DNA of 64,000 nucleotides, taken from assembly GCA_964404985.1 (NCBI GenBank), contig CAYOMD010000005.1, forward strand, positions 56,955 to 120,954, written 5' to 3'. Of this stretch, positions 28,483 through 36,742 are shown piece after piece. The position numbers were made by a program, and so were the translations under genes. Position 1 is the first letter of the stretch, and each line of letters opens with the position of its first letter. A model generated the notes under the pieces. The model had not been told where the DNA came from. It was given only the letters and a program-made list of their open reading frames with translations, and ran no database searches. The DNA is from Hankyongella sp964404985 (GTDB lineage Bacteria; Pseudomonadota; Alphaproteobacteria; Sphingomonadales; Sphingomonadaceae).

Positions 28483-28779
28483 TCAGCTGCCACTCTCCGT
28501 GTTGATCTGCGCTTGCATTTCCTGAGCCTGACGCTGGTGCTCGCTTCGCGAAAACTCCCACTGCTTTTTGGTAAGGCAGGTTTTTTTCTTTCTCACAAAC
28601 GAACCTGTCTCAGCCTCACCTCGGCAGATCAGTTTTTCACTGGATGTATCTGTGGCAGCAGATGCTGGTGACGTACTGCCCGCCGTACCGGTATTCGCGC
28701 CTTGCGCATGCGCCGGCAAAACAAACAGAAAACTTAAAAGCATCCATCTCAAGCTTCTGATTTTGGTAAAGTATGACAT
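28483..28779 (-). CDS. Small secreted protein with two cysteines, unknown function
   Basis: 98 residues from the ATG at 28779, preceded by GGAGAG. A signal peptide (SLRWMLLSFLFVLPAHAQG) is followed by a low-complexity Thr/Ser/Ala linker. The C-terminal module is KLICRGEAETGSFVRKKKTC, then LTKKQWEFSRSEHQRQAQE. Modules with two cysteines and KTC...W occur in many short exported proteins of sphingomonads; none has a known role. The frame also extends upstream to 28854, but that part lacks a ribosome site. Confidence 0.65.
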   Translation of the reverse strand: MSYFTKIRSLRWMLLSFLFVLPAHAQGANTGTAGSTSPASAATDTSSEKLICRGEAETGSFVRKKKTCLTKKQWEFSRSEHQRQAQEMQAQINTESGS

Positions 28780-29271
28780 GAGACCGCTCTCCGGAACGTT
28801 GTATTCTGCAGATTGTATCAGGCTAATTTTAGCCGAACAATCAGAAGCGGGCAACTAAGGAAAAAAATGCGGGTCTTCAGGCAATAAAATCACCAGCGAA
28901 CCGTGAGAGACACGTGCTGCAATACAGTGCTAACATGCCTTGCCGTGCTTGAAGGGCAGTTTGGCGCATTTTCATCACGCACGCTCAGACATAAAATTAC
29001 CAAAATCGCCGGACCCCTGCAATAGTTTTCCAAAACTGTTGTTAAAACAGCACATCGCGCCTTTGCGGTACAGATTTGACCGCTAGATGGCTTTACACCT
29101 CCGGTTCGACCAAACAGAGTAACAGCAACGGAAAACACCGTGACGCGCGGCATAGTGCGCGGCTGGCTCTGGGGGGAGTGGGTTATCCGATGGTTCTTGG
29201 GCCAGCGCCATACCATCGGCAATACCTGGTGTTTCCGAAGCATGATCGAGCACAACAAAAGGATTGACACT
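28780..29271. other. Intergenic region before the TonB receptor, nothing recognised
   Basis: 492 bases between the divergent small secreted protein and the TonB-dependent receptor. An in-frame extension of the receptor reading frame to 29140 shows no protein features. The stretch is moderately AT-rich around 28980-29060, which would fit a promoter region, but no convincing -35/-10 pair, operator or structured leader was found. Confidence 0.4.
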
Positions 29272-32200
29272 GTGACACGACGTAATCTGATCATTGCCAA
29301 GCTGAGCGCATGTTCTGCGCTGGCAACTTTGGCTGCAGGCATGAATGCGGGGATGGTACAAGCGCAGGAGGCGCCAGTACAGACGGCCAGCGCAGAAGCC
29401 GAGCAGACAGTGCTCGAATCAATTGTCGTGACCGGTTCGTTGATCCGTAATCCGAACTTGGTCAGCTCTGCCCCGGTGAATGTCATTGGCGCTGAAGAAA
29501 TTCAGTTTCGCCAGTCAACGAATGCGGAAGAGTTGCTACGCGATTTGCCGGGTATTGTGCCGAGCATCGGCTCGGCTGTGAACAATGGCAACGGCGGGGC
29601 CTCGTTTGTTAACCTACGTGGCTTGGGAAGTTTCCGAAATATTGTTCTGCTGAACAACACGCGCCTGGTGCCGGCTGGCCTGGGTGGTCAGGTCGACTTG
29701 AATAACATTCCCGTGTCCCTGATTGAGCGTACTGATATCCTGACCGGCGGTGCCTCGACGACTTACGGTGCAGATGCCGTCTCGGGTGTTGTCAACTTTG
29801 TGACCAAGCGTGATTTCTCCGGCGTTGAAGTCAATGTCTCCGACCAGATCACTGAGCGCGGTGATGGCAACCAGTTCCGTGTCGACTTGACGATCGGCGC
29901 AAACTTCGACGATGGTCGCGGCAACGTGGCGCTCAGCATCGGCTATCAGGATAGCGATGCGGTGTTCCAGGGTGACCGACCATTCTCGGTCGATAACATC
30001 GCATCAGAAGATGGTAGCCCGGGTGGTTCTGGCACAACGGTCCCCACACGTTTCACCGGTGCGCGCCCGGTCATTGCGGGAACGACGACGCCGAATACAA
30101 GCCCGACAGTTAATAATCTGGGACTCACTGTTATCAATCCGACGACAGGTGTGATTGGCGGCGCATTCACGCCATTCAACTTCAACCCCTTCAATATTTT
30201 TCAGACACCCTACAATCGCTTCAATATATTTGGCACGGGCCGCTATGAGGTGGCAGACGGAATTGAAGTCTACTCGGAAGCGCTGTTTTCCAAGAACAGC
30301 GTTTCGACCATCATCGCGCCCAGCGGTCTCTTCAATACATCTGTGACAGTTCCGCTCAGTAACCCGTTTTTGTCTGCGACTACGCGGAATCAGTTCTGCG
30401 CCTTCAATACGGCACCGGCTGGCAGTGGTACGTACACACCACGATTTACACAGGCAGTGTGCGATGCTGCAGCTGTCGCAACTGATCCCAGTGATCCAAA
30501 TTATCGCACTGTGACGGTTAATGCGTCACGTCGTTTCACGGAAGCTGGACCGCGTATCTCTGAGTTTACGACCACCATCTTCCAGATCAAGGCGGGTCTG
30601 CGCGGTGATATCACAGAGTCGATTTCGTACGATATCTACGGTACATATGGCGAAAGTGAAAACATTCAGCGTCAGTCCGGGAATGGTACTCTTAGCAGGG
30701 CGCGCCAGGCTATTCTGGCAACCGATACGAATTCGTGTATCAACCCCGCTGGTGGGTGCGTGCCCTTGGACATTTTTGGTCCGGAAGGGTCCATCACGCC
30801 GGAACAATTTGCATTCCTCAATGTATCGGCATCTTCGTCTACTCTGACATCGCTTGGTACGGCGCGCGGGATCATCAGTGGTGATGCACCCGTGAGTTCG
30901 CCCTTGGCGGAAACGCCCGTCGGCTTCGCCGTTGGCGGAGAATATCGCGGCTATCGTGGTTCCAGCATATCAGATCTCTTGACCCAGACACCAGGTGAAG
31001 TGCTGGGGAATGGTGCGGCCAACCCGGACGTGACGGGGACATACAATGTCTATGAAGCTTTCGGCGAGTTGATTGTTCCTGTCGTGGAAGACCGCTTCCT
31101 GGCCAAGAACCTAACGGTCGAAGTCGGCGGTCGTTATTCCAACTACAACACAACGGGGACCAGCTTTACCTACAAGGCCGGCGGTACGTGGGAACCGGTG
31201 ACCGGTTTCAAGTTGCGCGGCAACTGGCAGCGCGCTACGCGGTCGCCGAACCTGGCTGAGCTTTTCTCACCCCAAGTAACTGGGCTGGACAACTTCGCGG
31301 TTGACCCATGCCAGGGCGGCCAAGGCGGTGCGCTCGCTCCTGAAACCAACGCAGCGATCGCAGCAATTTGTAATGCACAAGGTGGCCCGGCAGGCTTCGC
31401 GGCAGCAGGCTTGATCGAAGCTCCCTCTGCCGGCCAAGTTAACGTGACGTCTGGCGGAAATCCGGAACTTGACGTCGAGCGCGCAACCACCTGGACTGTC
31501 GGCGGCGTTTTCCAGCCGGATTACATCCCAGGTTTTGCGTTGACCATTGATTACTACAAAATCCGCATCAATGAGGCCATAACGACACCGACTATCGGTG
31601 ATGCTCTCGATGCCTGCTTCAGCTCTACATTCAACCCAACTTTTGCAGTAACGGATGAATGTTTGGCGATCCGTCGTAATCCTGCGACGGGGCAGATTAG
31701 CGGCGATGTTGCGGATACGCCAGGCGTGCCACTCTTCCTCTCTAACCTTGGCGTTGTGAATACTGATGGCATCGATTTGACGGCTTCATACCAACGCAAT
31801 GTTGGTCCGATGCGGCTGAATTTTGTCTTCAACGGCAACTGGACAAAGTCAAACCGGTTCCAGGCAACACCGTCTGCTATCGACCGCGAGTGCATCGATT
31901 TGTACAGTGTGAACTGCGGTAGCCCGGCAGGCGGAACAGGTTCCATTCAGCCTGAATTCTCCTTCAACCTGCGCTCGACTGTAACCTATGACAAGTACGA
32001 CCTGTCTCTGCGCTGGCGGTATGTTGACTCAGTCAGTGTTGAGCCAGAAGTCGCTGATCAGTTCCTGGAAGAATTCCGCAGAATCAAGGCTCGTCACTAT
32101 CTTGATTTGACTATGCGGGCCAGTGTGCATGAAAACCTCGATCTGACCTTCAGCGTGATTAACCTCACTGATGTTCAGCCACCAGTTGTTGGTTCCACAA

Positions 32201-32295
32201 TCGGCACTACGGCTTTCAATAGCGGCAATACATATCCTTCGACCTATGACCCACTTGGTCGTCGCTACGCATTGTCTGCCAAGCTGAAGTTCTAG
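29272..32295 (+). CDS. TonB-dependent outer-membrane receptor
   Basis: 1007 residues from GTG 29272, chosen because AAAGGA lies about eight bases upstream and a signal peptide follows at once (TRRNLIIAKLSACSALATLA...VQAQE). The TonB-box-like SIVVTGSLI is followed by the plug domain (APVNVIGAEEI, RGLGSFRNIVLLNNTR, RTDILTGGASTTYGADAVSG). The rest is a 22-strand barrel ending YALSAKLKF, with the terminal Phe needed for assembly. The plug type is common in large sphingomonad receptors for carbohydrates or peptides; the substrate is unknown. A strong terminator follows, then a TPR-AspH gene. Confidence 0.94.
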   Translation: MTRRNLIIAKLSACSALATLAAGMNAGMVQAQEAPVQTASAEAEQTVLESIVVTGSLIRNPNLVSSAPVNVIGAEEIQFRQSTNAEELLRDLPGIVPSIGSAVNNGNGGASFVNLRGLGSFRNIVLLNNTRLVPAGLGGQVDLNNIPVSLIERTDILTGGASTTYGADAVSGVVNFVTKRDFSGVEVNVSDQITERGDGNQFRVDLTIGANFDDGRGNVALSIGYQDSDAVFQGDRPFSVDNIASEDGSPGGSGTTVPTRFTGARPVIAGTTTPNTSPTVNNLGLTVINPTTGVIGGAFTPFNFNPFNIFQTPYNRFNIFGTGRYEVADGIEVYSEALFSKNSVSTIIAPSGLFNTSVTVPLSNPFLSATTRNQFCAFNTAPAGSGTYTPRFTQAVCDAAAVATDPSDPNYRTVTVNASRRFTEAGPRISEFTTTIFQIKAGLRGDITESISYDIYGTYGESENIQRQSGNGTLSRARQAILATDTNSCINPAGGCVPLDIFGPEGSITPEQFAFLNVSASSSTLTSLGTARGIISGDAPVSSPLAETPVGFAVGGEYRGYRGSSISDLLTQTPGEVLGNGAANPDVTGTYNVYEAFGELIVPVVEDRFLAKNLTVEVGGRYSNYNTTGTSFTYKAGGTWEPVTGFKLRGNWQRATRSPNLAELFSPQVTGLDNFAVDPCQGGQGGALAPETNAAIAAICNAQGGPAGFAAAGLIEAPSAGQVNVTSGGNPELDVERATTWTVGGVFQPDYIPGFALTIDYYKIRINEAITTPTIGDALDACFSSTFNPTFAVTDECLAIRRNPATGQISGDVADTPGVPLFLSNLGVVNTDGIDLTASYQRNVGPMRLNFVFNGNWTKSNRFQATPSAIDRECIDLYSVNCGSPAGGTGSIQPEFSFNLRSTVTYDKYDLSLRWRYVDSVSVEPEVADQFLEEFRRIKARHYLDLTMRASVHENLDLTFSVINLTDVQPPVVGSTIGTTAFNSGNTYPSTYDPLGRRYALSAKLKF

Positions 32296-32320
32296 TTTGG
32301 TGAACCTGCAGATTAAGGAG

Positions 32321-32350
32321 AAGGGAGCCGAAAGGCTCCCTTCTTTTTTG
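32321..32350 (+). terminator. Rho-independent terminator of the TonB receptor gene
   Basis: AAGGGAGCC and GGCTCCCTT form a nine-base stem round a GAAA loop, followed by CTTTTTTG. A textbook intrinsic terminator, 25 bases after the stop codon. Confidence 0.9.
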
Positions 32351-32403
32351 TCTGCGCTACCTTTCATGCTATCCAGTCCCAATTCGGTCAGCGAGTAACA
32401 AGC

Positions 32404-33693
32404 ATGAGTCAAGCGAGTGATATAGAAGCCCTTTGCATCAGGGCGACTGAAGCGCAAAAAGCAGGCGACTTGGTGACGGCATTACGATTGTTTAAGCAAG
32501 TGCTCGAACAGTCGCCAAGCGACCCACAAATCCTGAATACACTCGGGATCATCAGCCTTCAGTGTGGCGATGTCGTCAACGCATGTGACTATCACCGCCG
32601 TGCTGTCGTCGCAGACCCGCATGCGAGTGTATTGCTGGTGAATCTCGCGAAGGCGCAGCGCGCGGCGAATGATGATGAAGGAGAACTGGCGAGCCTGAAC
32701 AAGGCGCTACGACTGGAACCAAGACAGATGACAGCCCTTATCAGAAGGGCACAACTCTACGAAAGGCGTGACGGTAGCCTGGAGGCTTGCCGTGACTGGC
32801 GCGCGTTACTGGCCTTGGCGGGCAATATTCAAAACGTATCCGCGGAGTTGGCTGATATTCTGGACCATGCGCGCGTGTGTGTTGAGGAGAATAACAGGCA
32901 CTATGAAGCGAGTGTAAGTGACAACTTGAGTTCTTACCTTGCGCATTTAACTGCTGGGAGTCGTAGGCGTCTCTCAGCGTTCACGGATATTTATTTTGGT
33001 CGCCGCGCTGTGTTTAGCAATCAGTGTGCCGCTTTTTATTTCCCGTTCATTCCTGCAGATGAGTTTTTCCACCAAGAACTCTTCCCGTGGTTTGAAGCGA
33101 TCAGCCATCAATGGCAGGATGTTCGTGAAGAGTTTTTCCGGCTTGAGGCGGATGGCCTTCATGACTTTGAACCATATGTCAGTATGCCCGATAACATCCC
33201 AGACAATCTATGGACACCGCTCAACCACTCCAAGCGTTGGAATACCCTACACCTTTGGCGATATGGTCATCGCAATGAGCGCGCGTGCCAAGCCTGTCCG
33301 AAAACGGCAGCACTGCTTGATGGGCTTCCTCTGGCCAATTTGGCAGACCGTGCCCCGAGTGCTTTTTTTTCCATCCTTGCGCCCCACACGCACATTCCGC
33401 CCCATACCGGTGTAACCAATGCGCGAGCAATCATTCACCTTCCCCTGATCGTGCCGCCAAACTGCCGGTTCCGCGTGGGCGGGGAAACGCGACAGTGGGT
33501 TGAGGGGGAACCTTTTGCCTTCGACGATACCATCGAACATGAGGCTTGGAATGATAGCGATAGCGCTCGGGCCGTGTTAATTTTCGATGTTTGGAACCCG
33601 CATCTATCCCAGGAGGAAATTGGCTTCCTGCAACGCTTTTTTGAAGCATCCGCTGCGTTCGGTGTGCGGCCTGATAACGGGCAGGGCTGGTGA
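32404..33693 (+). CDS. TPR protein with aspartyl/asparaginyl beta-hydroxylase domain
   Basis: 429 residues. The first ~170 are tetratricopeptide repeats (ALRLFKQVLEQSPSDPQILN; EGELASLNKALRLEPRQMTA). The C-terminal half is an Asp/Asn beta-hydroxylase (PF05118) Fe(II)/2-oxoglutarate dioxygenase. By alignment with mammalian AspH from memory, the iron ligands are His334 (PPHTG) and His379 (EHEAW), and the 2-oxoglutarate contacts are His345 (IIHL) and Arg389; all are present. The enzyme should hydroxylate a protein or peptide side chain. It lies behind the TonB receptor, across a terminator. Confidence 0.88.
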   Translation: MSQASDIEALCIRATEAQKAGDLVTALRLFKQVLEQSPSDPQILNTLGIISLQCGDVVNACDYHRRAVVADPHASVLLVNLAKAQRAANDDEGELASLNKALRLEPRQMTALIRRAQLYERRDGSLEACRDWRALLALAGNIQNVSAELADILDHARVCVEENNRHYEASVSDNLSSYLAHLTAGSRRRLSAFTDIYFGRRAVFSNQCAAFYFPFIPADEFFHQELFPWFEAISHQWQDVREEFFRLEADGLHDFEPYVSMPDNIPDNLWTPLNHSKRWNTLHLWRYGHRNERACQACPKTAALLDGLPLANLADRAPSAFFSILAPHTHIPPHTGVTNARAIIHLPLIVPPNCRFRVGGETRQWVEGEPFAFDDTIEHEAWNDSDSARAVLIFDVWNPHLSQEEIGFLQRFFEASAAFGVRPDNGQGW

Positions 33694-33777
33694 CTACGCC
33701 CATCATCTAGGTTGCGCGCTCCGCTCCAGCTTGGCATGAGTGCTCTGCTATCGCACTGCAGCAATCAGGATGCACTT

Positions 33778-34329
33778 ATGGACATTTCCAAGATTCCGAC
33801 CGGGCCGAATCCGCCCTACGACGTTTACGCGGTGATCGAGATTCCGCAGGGCGGCTACCCGATCAAGTATGAACTGGACAAGGAGTCCGGCGCGTTGTTC
33901 GTGGACCGGTTCCTGCATACGTCCATGGTCTATCCGGCCAATTACGGGTTTATCCCGCACACGCTCTCGGCGGACGGAGACCCGACCGACATCATGGTGG
34001 TCAGCCATGAGACGGTAGTGCCAGGCTGCGTGATCCGCTCGCGACCCGTGGGTGTGCTGCTCATGGAGGACGAGTCGGGCGGCGACGAGAAGATCATCGC
34101 GGTGCCGGTCGACAAACTGCACCCTTTCTACACCGGCGTGCGCACCTATGAGGACCTGCCGTCGATCATGCTGGAGCAGATCGGCCACTTCTTCCAGCAT
34201 TACAAAGACCTGGAAAAAGGCAAGTGGGTGAAGGTCGTCCGCTGGGGCGGCCCGGAAGAGGCTGCCCGCATGATCCAGGAAGGGATGGCTCGCGCCGCCG
34301 AGAAGGCCGTCAAGCCGGTCATCGGCTGA
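33778..34329 (+). CDS. ppa: Inorganic pyrophosphatase
   Basis: 183 residues from ATG 33778 (MDISKIPTGPNPPYDVYAVI). This family I enzyme hydrolyses pyrophosphate to phosphate, driving biosynthetic reactions in the cytosol. Signature residues: EIPQGGYPIKYELDKESG, VYPANYGFIPHTLSADGDPT with the metal-binding DGDPTD, and KPHY-like HFFQHYKDLEKGKW near the end. It is convergent with kup. Confidence 0.97.
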   Translation: MDISKIPTGPNPPYDVYAVIEIPQGGYPIKYELDKESGALFVDRFLHTSMVYPANYGFIPHTLSADGDPTDIMVVSHETVVPGCVIRSRPVGVLLMEDESGGDEKIIAVPVDKLHPFYTGVRTYEDLPSIMLEQIGHFFQHYKDLEKGKWVKVVRWGGPEEAARMIQEGMARAAEKAVKPVIG

Positions 34330-34331
34330 TC

Positions 34332-34385
34332 TTGCCGTGATTTCTTAACCATCGAATGCATCCATTCGATGGGAAATCGCTCTAT
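34332..34385. repeat. 54-base repeat between convergent ppa and kup
   Basis: Starts TTGCCGTGATTTC, then AACCATCGAATG, and ends CGCTCTAT. The core is an inverted repeat, CATCGAATG...CATTCGATG. A related 54-base segment lies at 38948-39001, also at the convergent junction of two genes. The repeat's end overlaps the kup stop codon by a few bases. It might serve as a bidirectional terminator. Confidence 0.65.
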
Positions 34386-36304
34386 ATCTCCACCTGGCTG
34401 CCGAGTTCGACGACGCGGTTGGTCGGCAGCTTGAAGAACACCATGGCGGTTGCGGCGTTGCGCAGCATCCAGGAGAAGATCTTCTCGCGCCAGATCGCCA
34501 TGCCGGGGTGTTCGGAGGCGATCAGGGTCTGGCGGGAGAGGAAGAAACTCGTCTCCATCATCTTGAATTTCATGCCCTTTGCCGCCGCCAGGCTGAGCGC
34601 CAGCGGCACATCGGCCTCCTGCATGAAGCCATAGTGCACCAGCAGGCGGTAAAAGCCGTGGCCGAGGTCGGTGAGCTCGATGCGCTGGTCGTCCGGCACA
34701 TAGGGGATGTTGTCGATCCGCACGGTCAGGAACACGATCCGCTCGTGCAGCACCCGGTTATGCTTCATGTTGTGCAGCAGGGCGTGGGGAACGCCGTCCG
34801 ACGTCGAGGTCAGGAACACCGCGGTACCGCCGACCCGGGTCGCGGTGTCGCAGGCCGAGCGGATGAACACCTCGATCGGCATGGCGGAGGCGCGCATCTT
34901 GGCGATCATCAGCTTGCGACCCCGGCTCCAGGTGGTCATCAGCAGCAGGATGACACTGGCAATCGCCAGCGGAACCCAGCCGCCGTCCTGCACCTTGGTC
35001 AGGTTGGCGCTGAGGTAGGCGAGGTCTACCACCAGGAACAGGGTGATCAGCAACACGCCCTGCCAGGCCGGCCAGCGCCACAGGCTGAAGATGACGACGG
35101 CCAGCAGGATTGTGTCGATGGTCATCGCCCCGGTGACGGCCACACCATAGGCGGCGGCCAGGTTGGACGAGGACTGGAAGGTCAACACCAGGATCGCCAC
35201 GCAGACCATCAGCGCCCAGTTGATGAACGGCACATAAATCTGCCCCTGGGCACGGGCCGAGGTGTGCATCACCCCCAGCCGCGGCAGGAAGCCGAGCTGG
35301 ATCGCCTGCTGGGTCACGGAGAAGGCGCCGGATATCACCGCCTGGCTGGCGATCATGGCGGCCAGAGTCGCGAGGATAACCAGCGGCACCAGCAGCCACT
35401 CCGGTGCCAGCAGGTAGAAGGGGCTGCGGATGGCGCTCGGGTCCGCGAGCAGCAGCGCGCCCTGGCCGAAATAGTTCAGCATCAGCGACGGCAGCACGAT
35501 CCAGAGCCAGGAGAGGCTGATCGGCTTGCGGCCGAAATGGCCCATGTCGGCATAGAGCGCCTCGGCCCCGGTCACCGCCAGCACGACTGCGCCCAGCGCC
35601 AGAAACGCCGTGAACCCATCCAGCAGGAAGAAGTTGACTGCATGCCAGGGGTTGATCGCCTGCAGCACCTGCGGCGCCTGCACCAGGCCATGGGCGCCAA
35701 GGGCGGCCAGCACGAGGAAATATGTAAGCGTGATGGGGCCAAACAGGGCACCGACCTTGGCGGTGCCGTGGCGCTGCAGCACGAACAGGCCGATCAGGAT
35801 CGCGAGCGACACCGGCACGACGATCTGCGTAAACGCCGGGCTGATGATGCTCAAGCCTTCGACTGCGCCAAGCACGGAGACGGCGGGCGTGATCATGCTG
35901 TCCCCGTAAAACAGGGCGGTTGCCAGCACACCCAGCAGCACCAGGCCACGGGTCCAGCGCTTGGAGGCCAGACGGCTGGACACGAGCGCCAGCAGGGCCA
36001 GCGACCCGCCTTCGCCCCGGTTGTCGGCGCGCATGGTGAACATGACATACTTCACCGTCACCACCAGCATCATCGACCACAGGATGAGGCTGAGCACGCC
36101 GAGGATGTGGGGCTCGTCCACCGGCAGCGGGTGGTGCCCGGCGAAGGTTTCGCGCAGCGCGTAGAGCGGGCTGGTGCCGATGTCGCCGAAGACGATGCCG
36201 ATGGCACCGATCATCAGTTTGGGCAGGCTGCGGCCATGGCCGGCGTGACCGGACAGGGCGTCAGGGGCGCTGTCGGCGGCAGCGTCAGGGGTTTTGGGGG
36301 TCAA
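34382..36304 (-). CDS. kup: Potassium uptake protein Kup
   Basis: 640 residues starting with TTG at 36304; no better start is visible before the first helix. Kup is an inner-membrane K+/H+ symporter with 12 helices and a C-terminal cytosolic domain. Landmarks: IGIVFGDIGTSPLYALRETF, NRGEGGSLALLALV, FYGDSMITPAVSVLGAVEGL and the C-terminal AVFLTSTSDGVPHALLHNMK and HNRVLHERIV. The length is typical. It is transcribed away from the PstS-like gene. Confidence 0.96.
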   Translation of the reverse strand: MTPKTPDAAADSAPDALSGHAGHGRSLPKLMIGAIGIVFGDIGTSPLYALRETFAGHHPLPVDEPHILGVLSLILWSMMLVVTVKYVMFTMRADNRGEGGSLALLALVSSRLASKRWTRGLVLLGVLATALFYGDSMITPAVSVLGAVEGLSIISPAFTQIVVPVSLAILIGLFVLQRHGTAKVGALFGPITLTYFLVLAALGAHGLVQAPQVLQAINPWHAVNFFLLDGFTAFLALGAVVLAVTGAEALYADMGHFGRKPISLSWLWIVLPSLMLNYFGQGALLLADPSAIRSPFYLLAPEWLLVPLVILATLAAMIASQAVISGAFSVTQQAIQLGFLPRLGVMHTSARAQGQIYVPFINWALMVCVAILVLTFQSSSNLAAAYGVAVTGAMTIDTILLAVVIFSLWRWPAWQGVLLITLFLVVDLAYLSANLTKVQDGGWVPLAIASVILLLMTTWSRGRKLMIAKMRASAMPIEVFIRSACDTATRVGGTAVFLTSTSDGVPHALLHNMKHNRVLHERIVFLTVRIDNIPYVPDDQRIELTDLGHGFYRLLVHYGFMQEADVPLALSLAAAKGMKFKMMETSFFLSRQTLIASEHPGMAIWREKIFSWMLRNAATAMVFFKLPTNRVVELGSQVEI

Positions 36305-36742
36305 GGGTATACTCGTATCGAACGGCCCGGCAGCGCAGGGGAGGGCCCGGCAAGAGGTCTACAGACGTGGGTCACAGGGGTCTCGCCGAATATGGAATCG
36401 CCAGCGCACCAAATGCTGCACCGCAGTGCAGGGTTCCTGTTAGCACAACCCGCATCCACCCACAAGCGAGCCGGGATGCGCGGGTGGCCATTCGCCGGTT
36501 CATCCGTGGCTCCGGGCCGGGGCAGGCGTGTGGTGACCGGGAAAACAGCGAAAAGTTGTGGCGCAAGCGAAACAGTTAATGCGACGAACCGCCGGGACAT
36601 CACGGGGTAACAAACAGCGAATGCAGGATATTTTTTCTCCACGCGGTCACAGTGCAATATTTCCGTCATGTCCCTGTGTTAACCAATTCTATCGCATTGT
36701 TTTTCGCTGCCTGCGTGTAGCAACCCATGAAGGAGAGACCAG
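36305..36742. promoter_or_regulatory. Divergent regulatory region of kup and the PstS-like gene, possible Pho box
   Basis: 438 bases without a credible gene; short open frames here lack ribosome sites and protein features. At 36652-36680, GTGCAAT, CCGTCAT and CTGTGTT follow each other at 11-base spacing, similar to the PhoB box of direct repeats CTGTCAT spaced by four bases. It lies about 65 bases before the PstS-like start. The middle unit matches six of seven positions and the outer ones less well, so this is a weak candidate. Confidence 0.35.

Noticed and set aside
28780..28854. Longer start for the small secreted protein
   Set aside because: The 25 extra residues precede a good signal peptide and lack a ribosome site; the ATG at 28779 has GGAGAG.
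34508..36610. 700-codon plus-strand frame opposite kup
   Set aside because: Kup on the minus strand is unambiguous; the opposite frame is Gln/His/Asp-rich and of low complexity, typical of the antisense of membrane protein genes.
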